Assembly: GCF_010729305.1 (NCBI RefSeq)
Contig: NZ_AP022574.1
Span: 4,402,001-4,466,000 of the forward strand
Direction: 5' to 3'
Origin: Mycolicibacterium psychrotolerans
Lineage (GTDB): Bacteria > Actinomycetota > Actinomycetes > Mycobacteriales > Mycobacteriaceae
Length of the DNA: 64,000 nt
The notes below the pieces were generated by a model. It did not search any database, was not told the DNA's origin, and was given only the letters and a program-made list of their open reading frames with translations. This document shows, piece by piece, positions 1 to 9,933 of the stretch. Positions within the stretch are counted from its first letter, which is position 1, and each line of letters begins with the position of its first letter. The translations under genes were made by a program, and so were the position numbers.

Positions 1-114
1 GGCCTTTCGCCGGGGCGGCTCCGTCCTGTGGCCCTAACTCCTCCGGCCGTCGATCGGCGATCGTCGATGTCAGCGTCGCCGTGATCGTCGCCGGCACGAG
101 GCAAGGAGATCAGC

Positions 115-945
115 ATGGCCGCGATACTGGTCGCCGAAGCCGATCCCCGGCTTTCGACGATGATCCGCAAAGGCTTTCGCGCGGAGGGACTTTCGACCAC
201 CATCGTGGCCGACGGCCTCTCGGGCTACAGCTACGCGCGCCGGGGCAACTTCGACCTGGTCGTGCTCGACACCCGGTTGCCCGGGCTGGGCGGACTCGAG
301 GTGCTGCGCCGGCTGCGCGCCGAGGGCTGCACGTTGCCGGCGGTGCTGCTGACCCCATGCGGCCGGGTTGGGCAGACCGTCGCCGAGCTCGACACCTCGA
401 CCGAACAGTTCGCCTCGGTCGCCCCGTTGCGCTTCGGGGAGTTGCTGGCCGCGGTGCGGTCGCACCTGCGCCGCCGTCCGGCCGCCGAGCCGGCGGTGCT
501 CTGCTACGGCGGTTTGACGCTGGATCTGCGTACGCGTCGGGCCCACGTCGGCGACTACTCGGTCGACCTGTCGGTGCGCGAATGCGACCTCGCCGAGGCG
601 TCTTTGCGCAGCCCGGGCCAGGTACTGAGCCGCAGCCACCTGCTGCGCCAGGTGTGGGGATCACAGGAACCGGAGTCCAACGTCGTCGATGTCTACGTTC
701 GCTATCTGCGGCGCAAACTCGGGTCCCACTGGTTCGTCTCGTCCCGGGGCGTCGGATATCGGCTGCAGGCGGCGTCCTCTCATCACCGCGCAAATACGGC
801 GCGACGCACGAACGCGGTGTGCGTACCACGCACCGGCGGTCGCGCGGGGCACACTGATCAGCGCCGGCACAGAAACACGTCCGGCTCCGGCATTGCGGCG
901 ATCACCAGCGATGCGCCCCGCGGAATCGGACACCGAACCCGTTGA
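115..945 (+). CDS. Atypical OmpR-family response regulator with a C-terminal tail
   Basis: 276 residues. An N-terminal receiver domain (about 1-120) is followed by a winged-helix DNA-binding domain (about 130-222) ending in the usual RGVGYRL signature. The phospho-acceptor Asp is present in VVLDTRLPG. However, the conserved switch Lys of the KPF motif is replaced (APLRF), and the acidic pocket reads EAD rather than DDD, so phosphorylation may be weak or absent. Homologues normally stop soon after GYRL; here about 50 Arg/Thr-rich residues follow with no recognisable domain, which suggests loss of the original stop. AAGGAG at 103-108 fixes the ATG start. No sensor kinase gene lies beside it within the window. 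It is probably a transcription factor; its target is unknown. Confidence 0.8.
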   Translation: MAAILVAEADPRLSTMIRKGFRAEGLSTTIVADGLSGYSYARRGNFDLVVLDTRLPGLGGLEVLRRLRAEGCTLPAVLLTPCGRVGQTVAELDTSTEQFASVAPLRFGELLAAVRSHLRRRPAAEPAVLCYGGLTLDLRTRRAHVGDYSVDLSVRECDLAEASLRSPGQVLSRSHLLRQVWGSQEPESNVVDVYVRYLRRKLGSHWFVSSRGVGYRLQAASSHHRANTARRTNAVCVPRTGGRAGHTDQRRHRNTSGSGIAAITSDAPRGIGHRTR

Positions 946-1084
946 CGGAACTGCATATCAATGGCGTGAAATATCTGCCCCGAGCCATTGTCGGCGCAGC
1001 GCCCATTGTGCATCAATGAGGTACGGGCAACGCGCCGGCCAAGGCTCCGAGGGGTAGTCACGACCCGGCGGGCGCGAACAGCGA

Positions 1085-2761
1085 CTAGATCTCGATGACC
1101 GTCGGCACGATCATCGGCTGACGGCGGTATGTCTCCCCCACCCATTTGCCGACCGTGCGCCGAACCGCCTGGGCGATGCGGCCGGGGTCGGTGATGTTCT
1201 GCGACGCCAGGCTGTCCAGTTCCGCCTCGACACGGCGCGCGATCGGTTCGAGCGCCTTGGGATCCTCGGAGAAGCCCCGCGACTGCAGGTGCGCCGGAGC
1301 GGCGGCCCGTCCGGTCCCCCGGCGCACCACGACGGTCACCGCGATGAAGCCCGACGACAGAATCAGTCGCTCACCGAGCGTGGCGTCCCCGACGTCCCCG
1401 GTGACCAGTCCGTCGACGAACATCTTGCCGACGGGTACCGCTCCCGCAATACCGACACGGCCCGCGGTCAGGTCGACGCTGACCCCGTTCTCGGCGATCA
1501 CGATGTTCCCCTCGGGCACGCCGGTGCTCGCAGCCAACGCGGCGTTGGCCCGCAGCATCCGCCACGTGCCGTGCACCGGCATGACGTTGCGCGGCCGCAC
1601 CCCGTTGTAGAGGAACAACAGCTCTCCCGCGTAGGCGTGCCCGGAAACATGCACGCGCGCTTGACGATTGGTGACCACCCGGGCGCCGATCTTGGCCAGC
1701 GCATCGATCACGCCGTAGACCGCCTCCTCGTTACCGGGGATCAGCGACGAGGACAGGATGATCAGGTCCCCGGCGGTCAGCGTGATGCTGCGGTGCTCGC
1801 CGCGCGACATGCGTGACAGCGCGGCCATCGGCTCGCCCTGAGTGCCGGTGGTGATCAGGACCACGCGGTCGGCCGGCATCATCTCCGCGGCGCCGATGTC
1901 GAGGATGTCCTCGTCGGCGACGGTGAGATACCCGAGTTCGCGGGCGATGCCCATGTTGCGCACCATCGAGCGGCCGACGAACGACACCCGACGGCCCAGG
2001 GCCACCGCGGCGTCGATGATCTGCTGGACCCGGTCGACGTTGGAGGCGAAGCAGGCCACGATGACCCGGCCCGGCGCACCCCGGATCAGGCGGTGCAGCG
2101 CGGGGCCGATCTCGCTCTCCGAGGGGCCGACCCCGGGAATCTCGGCGTTGGTGGAATCGCAGAGGAACAGGTCCACGCCACTGTCACCGAGCCGCGACAT
2201 CCCCGGCAGGTCGGTGGGCCGACCGTCCAGCGGCAGCTGATCGAGCTTGATGTCGCCGGTGTGCAGCACGGTGCCTGCACCGGTGTGGATGCCGATGGCC
2301 AGGCAGCCGGGCACCGAGTGGTTCACCGCGAAGTATTCGCACTCGAACACGCCGTGGGCAGAGCTCTGCCCCTCGGCGACCTCGACGAGCTTCGGCGACA
2401 GCCGGTGTTCGCGACACTTCTCGGCGATCAGCGCGAGCGTGAACTTCGAACCGACCACCGGAATGTCGGCGCGCAGTTTGAGCAGAAACGGGATCGCGCC
2501 GATGTGGTCCTCGTGGCCGTGGGTGACGACGAGGGCCTCCACGTCGTCGAGGCGACCCTCGATGTGCCGCAGGTCGGGCAGGATCAGGTCGACACCCGGC
2601 TCGTCATGGGTGGGGAACAGTACCCCGCAGTCGACGATCAACAGCCGGCCGAGATGCTCGAAAACGGTCATGTTGCGGCCGATTTCGTTGATGCCGCCCA
2701 GCGCGGTCACGCGCAGGGCACCCGGGGCCAGGGGCCCGGGGGCGACGAGTTCCGATTCCAC
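1085..2761 (-). CDS. rnj: Ribonuclease J
   Basis: 558 residues, the normal length for this family. It is a metallo-beta-lactamase/beta-CASP ribonuclease with 5'-to-3' exo- and endonuclease activity in rRNA maturation and mRNA decay, acting in the cytoplasm. The zinc-binding motif HGHEDH is at residues 81-86; the beta-CASP and C-terminal domains follow. It sits directly downstream of dapA (11-base gap) on the same strand, the order dapA-rnj seen in M. tuberculosis (Rv2753c-Rv2752c), so cotranscription is likely. Confidence 0.96.
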   Translation of the reverse strand: MESELVAPGPLAPGALRVTALGGINEIGRNMTVFEHLGRLLIVDCGVLFPTHDEPGVDLILPDLRHIEGRLDDVEALVVTHGHEDHIGAIPFLLKLRADIPVVGSKFTLALIAEKCREHRLSPKLVEVAEGQSSAHGVFECEYFAVNHSVPGCLAIGIHTGAGTVLHTGDIKLDQLPLDGRPTDLPGMSRLGDSGVDLFLCDSTNAEIPGVGPSESEIGPALHRLIRGAPGRVIVACFASNVDRVQQIIDAAVALGRRVSFVGRSMVRNMGIARELGYLTVADEDILDIGAAEMMPADRVVLITTGTQGEPMAALSRMSRGEHRSITLTAGDLIILSSSLIPGNEEAVYGVIDALAKIGARVVTNRQARVHVSGHAYAGELLFLYNGVRPRNVMPVHGTWRMLRANAALAASTGVPEGNIVIAENGVSVDLTAGRVGIAGAVPVGKMFVDGLVTGDVGDATLGERLILSSGFIAVTVVVRRGTGRAAAPAHLQSRGFSEDPKALEPIARRVEAELDSLASQNITDPGRIAQAVRRTVGKWVGETYRRQPMIVPTVIEI

Positions 2762-2772
2762 CGACGGTCCCG

Positions 2773-3699
<927 letters not shown>

Positions 3700-4452
3700 T
3701 CACGCCTCCGTGGCCAGCGGGCTGGTCGCGACCTCGCTGCCGTCGGACAGCACGGTGATCTCGAAGTCGGAGAACACCTGGGGCGCCACCCCGACGAGCT
3801 GACGCAGACACTCGATGGCCAGCCGCCGGATCTCGACGTCGGCGTGTTCGCTGGCCCGCATCGCGATGAAGTGCCGCCACGCCCGGTAGTTCCCGGTGAC
3901 GACGATGCGGGTCTCGGTGGCGTTGGGCAGCACCGCCCGCGCGGCCTGCCGGGCCTGCTTGCGCCGCAGCGTCGCGTTGGGCGCGTCGGCGAACCTCTCC
4001 TCGAGGCGGGTGAGCAACTCGGCGTACGCCGCGCGACTGGCGTCGGCCGCATCGGTGAAGATCCGCGTCAGCTCGGGGTCGTCCTCGACTCCAGGTGGAG
4101 CGACGACCTGAGCGTCGTGCTCGGGCACGAAGCGCTGCGACAGCTGCGAGTACGAGAAGTGCCGGTGCCGGATCAGCTCGTGCGTGCAGGACCGGGAGAT
4201 TCCGGTGACGTAGAACGACACCGATGCGTGCTCGAGTACCGAGAAGTGTCCGACGTCGATGATGTGCCGCAGGTAGGCGGCATTGGTGGCGGTCCGCGGG
4301 TTGGGCTTGGACCAGCTCTGGTAGCAGGCGCGGCCGGCGAACTCCAGCAGGGCGGGGCCGCCGTCGGCGTCAGTGCTCCACGGCACGTCCTGCGGCGCGG
4401 TGAACTCCGTCTTGGCGATCAGCTGCACGCGCAGCGGCGCGATCTCGGCCAC
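3700..4452 (-). CDS. thyX: Flavin-dependent thymidylate synthase
   Basis: 250 residues, full length. It converts dUMP to dTMP using FAD, NADPH and methylenetetrahydrofolate, releasing tetrahydrofolate and so not consuming it through DHFR. The diagnostic RHRx7S motif is intact: RHR at 95-97 and Ser105 within SYSQLSQRF. It lies 24 bases upstream of dapA, matching the thyX-dapA pair of other mycobacteria. The gene looks functional, which matters because the classical thyA copy in this window (9243-9891) is broken; ThyX would then be the only visible source of dTMP. Confidence 0.97.
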   Translation of the reverse strand: MAEIAPLRVQLIAKTEFTAPQDVPWSTDADGGPALLEFAGRACYQSWSKPNPRTATNAAYLRHIIDVGHFSVLEHASVSFYVTGISRSCTHELIRHRHFSYSQLSQRFVPEHDAQVVAPPGVEDDPELTRIFTDAADASRAAYAELLTRLEERFADAPNATLRRKQARQAARAVLPNATETRIVVTGNYRAWRHFIAMRASEHADVEIRRLAIECLRQLVGVAPQVFSDFEITVLSDGSEVATSPLATEA

Positions 4453-4497
4453 CGGCGAAGCCTAGCGCGCACGGCGCGGGCGTCGGCCGCGGCGGCG

Positions 4498-4593
4498 TCA
4501 GTCGGTCAGCACCCCGGCCCGGCGCAGGGCCGCGGAGATGAGCTCGAAGTCGATCGCGGCGTGAGCCCGGGCGATCGGTCCCCATCGCGCCAT
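4498..4593 (-). pseudogene. Possible C-terminal remnant of an unidentified minus-strand gene
   Basis: On the minus strand an open frame encodes 31 residues starting MARWGP and ending AGVLTD before a TGA at 4498-4500. The sequence resembles the C-terminal helix of a larger protein rather than a complete small gene, and no ribosome site precedes its ATG. It ends about 45 bases before the thyX start and runs head to head with the truncated permease remnant at 4565-4948. I cannot name the parent family. It could also be a chance frame. Confidence 0.35.
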
Positions 4594-4948
4594 CCTGACC
4601 GTCAGCGCGTTGTCGATCGTGCTGGTGCTGTTCTTCATCGGGCAGATCGGCCTGATCTCGTCGCTGGTGAATTTCGGTGCGCTGTTCGCGTTCTGCCTGC
4701 TGCACGTCTCCGTGGCGTGGTACTACCTGGGGCGGAAGAAGTCCAAGAATTACCTGCTGCACCTGGTCGTGCCCGCGCTGGGCTTCGTGATCATCGCCTA
4801 CGTGCTGTTCGACGCCGACTCCCTGGCCAAGATCGGCGGCATCGTGTGGCTGGTGATCGGCGGAGGTGTCTACATCGTCAACCGGGCACGCGGCGTGAGC
4901 GCAGGGCCGTCGCCGGATCACGCGGCAATCCCCGCACAGACGCGCTGA
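4565..4948 (+). pseudogene. 5'-truncated APC-family amino acid permease remnant
   Basis: The frame encodes about 120 residues matching only the C-terminal end of an amino acid/polyamine permease: two hydrophobic helices around LVNFGALFAF and LVVPALGFVII, then a third around WLVIGGGVYI. Family members are about 450-500 residues. Permease-like sequence continues upstream of the TTG at 4610 back to about 4580 (HRAILTVSAL), where it meets a stop at 4562-4564, so this is a 5' deletion and not a small gene. Its stop abuts the convergent diguanylate cyclase gene with no gap. It is unlikely to make a functional transporter. Confidence 0.75.
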
Positions 4949-6061
4949 TCATCCTCGAGGCCGGTGAGGGGCTTCCAGGCGGCGGTGCTCGACCCGGTCG
5001 CCGCCGGCCCGTTTGGCCCGGTACATCGCGGCGTCGGCGATGTCGATGAGTTGATCGAGGAACTCCGGGCGAGCGGCCACCTCGTCCTCGATCGCCGCAG
5101 TGCACGTGCCGAGGCTGGCGGTGATCCCGAACGGCAGCCGGGCAACACCCTGGCAGATGGCGTCGGTGGTCGCCGAGTGGTCGGCCGCCGCTTCGGCGTC
5201 CGCGATGACGAACTCCTCACCTCCGAGACGGCCCAGAACCGCTGTCGGACTGCAGGTTGCCCTCAGCAGTTCGCCGACCTCGGCGAGTGCCTGGTCGCCG
5301 ACCGCGTGACCGCGTGAATCGTTGAGACCCTTGAAGTCGTCCAGGTCGATCATCGTGACGTTCACGCCGGTGCCGGTCCGCTGTCCGGCGATCATCTCGT
5401 TCGCGGCGTGGTAGAACGAGCGGCGGTTGAGGAGACCGGTTAGCGGGTCGCGACCGGATTCGGCCAGATCGGCGTGGAGTGAATGCACCAGCGAGTAGAT
5501 GCCGAACGGCACTCCGATGTTGAGTGTGGCCACCGTGACCACGGCAGCGACGGTCACCGCGACGTCACCGGTATCGGCGATCAGGCGCCAGGCGGTGATC
5601 ACCGCACACACGGCGGCGACGCCGAGGTTCGCCAGCACGTCGACCAGGGTGTGGAAGTACGCGAGATAACCGCCCAGCACCGCGAACACCACGCAGCCCA
5701 TCAGGCCCGCATAGGCATAGGACATCGACAATGCGCCTGCGGCGATGCAGCCGCAGCAGACAACGTTGAAAATGCGGGACTGGACGCGGGTCGGCCACCC
5801 GAGCAACCACACCGTCGACACCGCAATCGCGCAGATGCCGGCCGCGACCGCGACTGCCCTGGTCACCGGGGTGGCCGGGCCGGCCGGGCTGGCGAGCAGC
5901 ACCACGGGCAGCCCGGCCAGTACCCAGGTGAACGCGAATATCGCGTAACGCCAGCTTCTTTCGAGGCCGCGGTCGCGCAGGTACGTGCTGAACGAGTCGA
6001 ATCGGCCAGCTTGTCGCCACCACCCGGACATGCAGGGTCCCGTCGTGTTCGTCCCGGTCAC
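4949..6061 (-). CDS. Membrane-anchored GGDEF diguanylate cyclase
   Basis: 370 residues from a GTG at 6061; an internal ATG at 6031 (MSGWW) is an alternative start. About five or six hydrophobic segments (residues 40-195) are followed by a GGDEF domain (about 200-360). The signature reads GGEEF at 280-284, a form compatible with activity, with DPLTGLLNR at its start and a metal-binding IDLDDFK. The RxxD inhibitory site that usually precedes the signature is absent, so product inhibition through that site is not expected. The predicted reaction is 2 GTP to cyclic di-GMP at the inner face of the membrane. No partner gene is evident. Confidence 0.88.
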   Translation of the reverse strand: MTGTNTTGPCMSGWWRQAGRFDSFSTYLRDRGLERSWRYAIFAFTWVLAGLPVVLLASPAGPATPVTRAVAVAAGICAIAVSTVWLLGWPTRVQSRIFNVVCCGCIAAGALSMSYAYAGLMGCVVFAVLGGYLAYFHTLVDVLANLGVAAVCAVITAWRLIADTGDVAVTVAAVVTVATLNIGVPFGIYSLVHSLHADLAESGRDPLTGLLNRRSFYHAANEMIAGQRTGTGVNVTMIDLDDFKGLNDSRGHAVGDQALAEVGELLRATCSPTAVLGRLGGEEFVIADAEAAADHSATTDAICQGVARLPFGITASLGTCTAAIEDEVAARPEFLDQLIDIADAAMYRAKRAGGDRVEHRRLEAPHRPRG

Positions 6062-6127
6062 TGTTTGTTCACGCCGCCAGGTGAATTGTGCCCGCCCGCG
6101 CTCCTGCCGGCACCACGGGGTGCCGGA

Positions 6128-7348
6128 TCACCCGAGGGCGTCCCGCACGCTCGAGGTGAGGTCGCCGCGCTCGCCGACTGTCACGTCGCCGAGCCCCAGC
6201 CAGCCGGCCATCGACGTCAGCTCGCCGACCAGCGGTTCGGCGATCTGACGCGGGTCCTCGCCGGGTTCGCTGAAGGCGCCCACCACCTGGAGGGCAGCGG
6301 CGGCCCGGTCGGCCTTGAGGTCCACCCGACCGACCAGCCGGCCGTCCATCAGGAACGGCCACACGTAGTAGCCGAACTGCCGCTTCGGCGCCGGCGTGTA
6401 GATCTCGATGCGGTAGTGGAAGCCGAAGAGCCGCTCCACGCGGGGCCGGAAGAAGATCAAGGGGTCGAACGGGCACAGCAGCGCGGTGCCCCGGTCGCGG
6501 CGCGGCACGGTCTGGCCCGCGCGCAGGTAGGCCGTCGCGGCCCAGCCGTCCACCTGCACCGGCTCGATCTCGCCGTCGGCCACCAACTCGGCGATCGCCG
6601 GCTTGACCTGCCGGGCGCCGAGCCGGAAGTAGTCCCGCAGGTCGGCCTCGGTGGCCACGCCCAGCGCCGTGGCGGCCCGCAGCGTGAGTTCGCGGACGGC
6701 CTGAGTCTCGTCCACGTGCCGCGCCACCACCTCGGGGGGCAGCACCCGTTCGGTGAGGTCGTAGTGGCGCGCGAAACCGATGCGCGTGGCGGTGGTCAAC
6801 ACCCCGGACGACCACAGCGCCTCGGCCACCCATTTGGTGTCGCTGCGGTCCCACCACGGGCCTTTGCGCCCCCGCGGTTCGGATTCCAGATGGGCCTCGA
6901 TCTGCCCCGCGGTGGCCGGTCCGAGTTCGGCGACGGCCGCAACGATGTCCTCGGCGAGCTTGGCGTTGCGCTTGACGATCTCGGTGCCCCACCGGCCGTG
7001 CGAGTACTCCCCCATCCGCCAACGCATCAGCGGCCAGTCGTCGACGGCCATCAGGGCCGCCTCGTGGGCCCAGTATTCGACGAGCAGCCGGGGTGAACGC
7101 GCCGAATGGCTCCACGCCGCCCGGTCGAGGAGGTCGCGGTCGTAGGGGCCGAGCCGGCTGAACACCGGCGCGTAGTGGGCGCGGACCGACACCGACACCG
7201 AATCGAGTTGCAACACCTGGATCCGGGCGATCAGCCGCTTGAGGTGGGCACGGGTGACGGGGCCTGCCGGCTTGGCCTCGGTGAGCCCCTGGGCGGCCAC
7301 GGCCACCCGCCGCGCCTGGGCGCCGGTGATGCGGCTCAGCGAAACCAT
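6128..7348 (-). CDS. Winged-helix DNA glycosylase of the AlkX/YcaQ (HTH_42) family
   Basis: 406 residues from the ATG at 7348; a longer frame extends upstream but would overlap the TetR gene, so this start is preferred. The N-terminal half carries a Q-hydrophobic-D motif (QLD at 47-49), the catalytic signature of the YcaQ/AlkX branch that unhooks DNA interstrand crosslinks, in contrast to QxQ in AlkZ. YWAHE follows near residue 95. Three winged-helix modules are expected from the family. The predicted role is base-excision repair of bulky or crosslinked alkylation damage; substrate range is inferred from family only. The TetR gene lies 14 bases upstream on the same strand. Confidence 0.82.
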   Translation of the reverse strand: MVSLSRITGAQARRVAVAAQGLTEAKPAGPVTRAHLKRLIARIQVLQLDSVSVSVRAHYAPVFSRLGPYDRDLLDRAAWSHSARSPRLLVEYWAHEAALMAVDDWPLMRWRMGEYSHGRWGTEIVKRNAKLAEDIVAAVAELGPATAGQIEAHLESEPRGRKGPWWDRSDTKWVAEALWSSGVLTTATRIGFARHYDLTERVLPPEVVARHVDETQAVRELTLRAATALGVATEADLRDYFRLGARQVKPAIAELVADGEIEPVQVDGWAATAYLRAGQTVPRRDRGTALLCPFDPLIFFRPRVERLFGFHYRIEIYTPAPKRQFGYYVWPFLMDGRLVGRVDLKADRAAAALQVVGAFSEPGEDPRQIAEPLVGELTSMAGWLGLGDVTVGERGDLTSSVRDALG

Positions 7349-7362
7349 CGACACATCGTCGC

Positions 7363-7941
7363 CTACCGCACCGACAGAATGCGGTCGAAGATCATCGCGG
7401 TGACGTTGTCGATCGGTGTGCCGTCGCCGTCTGCCTTCGCGCGCAGCGCAGCGCCTTCCCACGCGTCCACGATCAACTGCGCCGCTGCCCCGGCGTCGAG
7501 TCCGGAGACGATCTCGCCGGCCTGCTGCCCGTCGCGGATGGCCCCGGCGAGCAGCGCGCACCACCGCGCAAGGGCGGCGGAGGCCGCCGCGGTGACCTCG
7601 GGTGCGGCCGACGGCGACTCGGCCGCGAAGTTGCCGAACATGCAGCCACGCCGATAGCCGTACGCGGCGAGGTCTGCGTGCAGGTGATCGATGTGGTTGC
7701 GGATGCGCTGCAGCGGCGCCACCCCCGGTTCGGCGAGCATGTCGAGCCGTCGGCTCGCGGCGTACCGGTTCAGCGCCTCGATGGCGAGCGCTTCCTTGCT
7801 CGGGAAGTGGTTGTAGAACGACCCTTTCGGCGCCTCGGCGGCTGCCGCGATGGCCGCCACGCCCGTGGCGGCGTATCCGCCGGCGTGCAGCAGATCGAAT
7901 CCGGCGTCCAGCAGCGCGTCCCGCAGACTGGGTTTCGGCAC
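7363..7941 (-). CDS. TetR/AcrR-family transcriptional regulator
   Basis: 192 residues. The N-terminal helix-turn-helix (about 10-55) contains the typical GSFYNHFPSKEAL segment; the C-terminal part is an all-alpha ligand/dimer domain with the TetR_C-like GCMFGNFAAE stretch common in regulators of reductases and efflux genes. It is flanked on the same strand by an unknown LolA-like protein (8 bases upstream) and the AlkX-like glycosylase (14 bases downstream), so the three may form one transcript. The ligand is unknown. Confidence 0.9.
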   Translation of the reverse strand: MPKPSLRDALLDAGFDLLHAGGYAATGVAAIAAAAEAPKGSFYNHFPSKEALAIEALNRYAASRRLDMLAEPGVAPLQRIRNHIDHLHADLAAYGYRRGCMFGNFAAESPSAAPEVTAAASAALARWCALLAGAIRDGQQAGEIVSGLDAGAAAQLIVDAWEGAALRAKADGDGTPIDNVTAMIFDRILSVR

Positions 7942-7949
7942 CGTCGTCC

Positions 7950-8672
7950 TCAGCGGATCGTCACGTCGTCGATGTCGATCGACACCGTGATCGGTTCGGG
8001 CACTTTCCCGCCGTTCTCGTCACGGGGATGCACGACACGCTTGAGCGGCAGCACGATGCCGTCGAACTCGCGATGCTCGTCCATGTAATGCGCCGCGGGT
8101 GACCCGCCCGCGATGTCGACCTGGTAGTCGCGTCGCCGCAACAAGCCGTCGCTGTCGACGTAGAGCACCTGGTCGGCGCTGTGCGTGGCGATGCTGTCGG
8201 GGTAGCGCACGCCCAGCCTGCGCCACGTCTGCCCGTCCTCGTCCCAGTCGCCGAGTTCCTCGGTCTGCACACCGGGGAAGGTCAGCGAATACGGTTCGGA
8301 CAGGTAGGTCCACATCGCGTACCCGGCGAAGTACGCCAGCTGCAACGGGGACCACGGAGTCACCAGCGTGTGTCCGGCGAACGACGCGCGGGGATCGGGC
8401 AGGGCCTGCACCACCGCGTGCGCGTCGTCGTCGTGTTCGATGAGCACCCGGCCGGGCGTGTACATCGACCGCAGTCCGCGCTCGGGCAGCGGCCGGTGCC
8501 ACGTGCGCTGTTCCTGCACCCGGATCTCGACCGTCGAGTCCTCGAGGATGCCGTCCACGTTCTTGAGCGACCACAGCACACCGCCGACGATCTGGTGAAT
8601 CGCGATGGTGTCGACCTGCTGCCAGCGGGCCAGCCCGCCGTAGGCGCCCAGCACCTCGTCGAGAAGTTTCAT
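7950..8672 (-). CDS. Conserved protein of unknown function
   Basis: 240 residues, no signal peptide or membrane segment. The pattern (short helical N-terminus, then alternating strands rich in Trp/Tyr, a central HTLVTPWSPLQ, C-terminal PITVSIDIDDV) resembles soluble beta-rich proteins that bind hydrophobic ligands, but I cannot assign a family with confidence. It starts 88 bases downstream of the dfrA stop, and only 8 bases separate it from the TetR gene that follows, suggesting that the regulator and this protein are coexpressed. Confidence 0.7.
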   Translation of the reverse strand: MKLLDEVLGAYGGLARWQQVDTIAIHQIVGGVLWSLKNVDGILEDSTVEIRVQEQRTWHRPLPERGLRSMYTPGRVLIEHDDDAHAVVQALPDPRASFAGHTLVTPWSPLQLAYFAGYAMWTYLSEPYSLTFPGVQTEELGDWDEDGQTWRRLGVRYPDSIATHSADQVLYVDSDGLLRRRDYQVDIAGGSPAAHYMDEHREFDGIVLPLKRVVHPRDENGGKVPEPITVSIDIDDVTIR

Positions 8673-8760
8673 CAGATCTCCTTCGGTCGCGCCAACCGCG
8701 GAATGCGACCGGTCGTCTTACCGCCCAACACCTCGACGTCGCTGCGCATTCCACCCAGCC

Positions 8761-9246
8761 TTACGCGCTGTTGCGCACGTAGCTCGAGAACCGGTAGCGC
8801 AGCCCCGACGCGCTGTCCTGCCAGTCCTCTGCGACGCCGACCCAGCGCTCGTCGAGGACGGGCGCCAACGCATCGTCGTCCTCCCTGCGCAGGTCGATGT
8901 CGATCTCGGTGACCTCGCACCGTGTCGCCAGCGGCAACGCCAGCCCGTAGATTTCCGACCCGCCGATCACCCACGCGCCGTCGAGCGGTGCGTCCTCGAG
9001 TCGGGTCACCGTCTGCGCTCCCTGCGCCGTGTAGTCGGCATGCCGGGTGAGTACGACATTCTCCCGGCCCGGCAACGGCCGGAACTTCGCAGGCAGCGAG
9101 TCCCACGTCCGGCGCCCCATGATCACGGTGTGGCCCATGGTGAGGTCCTTGAACCGCGCCATGTCCTCGGGCAGCCGCCAGGGAATGCCGTTGGCGCGAC
9201 CGATGACGCCGGAGGAGGACTGCGCCCAGATGAGGCTCAAGGTCAT
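8761..9246 (-). CDS. dfrA: Dihydrofolate reductase
   Basis: 161 residues, normal length. It reduces dihydrofolate to tetrahydrofolate with NADPH. Recognisable elements are the N-terminal [13 protein letters not shown], the substrate-pocket [12 protein letters not shown] (with the conserved Asp as Glu-Asp), the NADPH-binding GRRTWDSL and the WVIGGSEIY loop. Its ATG overlaps the thyA stop by four bases (ATGA at 9243-9246), so translation was coupled to thyA. With thyA interrupted, that coupling now depends on translation of the thyA 3' fragment. Confidence 0.96.
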   Translation of the reverse strand: MTLSLIWAQSSSGVIGRANGIPWRLPEDMARFKDLTMGHTVIMGRRTWDSLPAKFRPLPGRENVVLTRHADYTAQGAQTVTRLEDAPLDGAWVIGGSEIYGLALPLATRCEVTEIDIDLRREDDDALAPVLDERWVGVAEDWQDSASGLRYRFSSYVRNSA

Positions 9247-9891
9247 ACCGCGACCGGGGCTTTGATCGCCGGGTGCGGGTCGTAGTTCTTGACGATGACG
9301 TCCTCGTAGGTGTAGTCGAAGATCGAATCACGATCGGCCAGAACGAGTTCCGGGTAGGGCCGGGGTTCGCGGGAGAGTTGCTCGGCGACCTGCTCGACGT
9401 GGTTGTCGTAGATGTGACAGTCCCCTCCGGTCCAGATGAACTCCCCCACGGCCAGCCCGGCCTGTGCGGCCATCATGTGGGTCAGCAGCGCGTAGCTGGC
9501 GATGTTGAACGGGACGCCGAGGAACAGGTCGGCGCTGCGCTGGTAGAGCTGGCAGCTCAGCCGGCCCTCGGCGACGTAGAACTGGAAGAACGCATGACAT
9601 GGCGGCAGCGCCATCTGCGGGATCTCACCGCTGACGTTGGCCGACGGCGTCGGCCACGCTGGAGCATCTCGAGATCGCTGAGCCCATGTCTCGTGACGAC
9701 GACCGCCACTCGTAGACGATCGACTTGGTGTGCACCTTCTTGGTGGTGATCAAGGGGAACCCGGCGCGCAGGTCGTAGCGCATCTGGTGCCCGAAAAGGC
9801 TGCGCGTGCCGGTGCCGGTGCGGTCGGATTTGGCGGTTCCGTGCTCGAGCACCAGGCGCAGGAGGTCCTCGTAGGGCGTGGGGATCGGCAC
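9243..9891 (-). pseudogene. thyA: Disrupted thymidylate synthase
   Basis: The first about 60 codons (9891 down to 9709, GTG start) match ThyA through [11 protein letters not shown], and the last about 124 (from [10 protein letters not shown], 9614 down to 9243) match perfectly, including the catalytic Cys and [12 protein letters not shown]. The middle, normally about 80 codons with the dUMP-phosphate-binding Arg pair and the conserved Trp region, is replaced by 94 bases. These contain only scraps of ThyA (WRS, WPTPS), about 40 unrelated bases with the palindrome ATCTCGAGAT (9666-9675), and a frame change, so the first frame stops in mid-gene. The product cannot be functional. ThyX at 3700-4452 would substitute. 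Confidence 0.9.
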
Positions 9892-9933
9892 GCGCCCAGC
9901 TTACGTGGGGCGACCCGGAGTAGAACGGAACCC

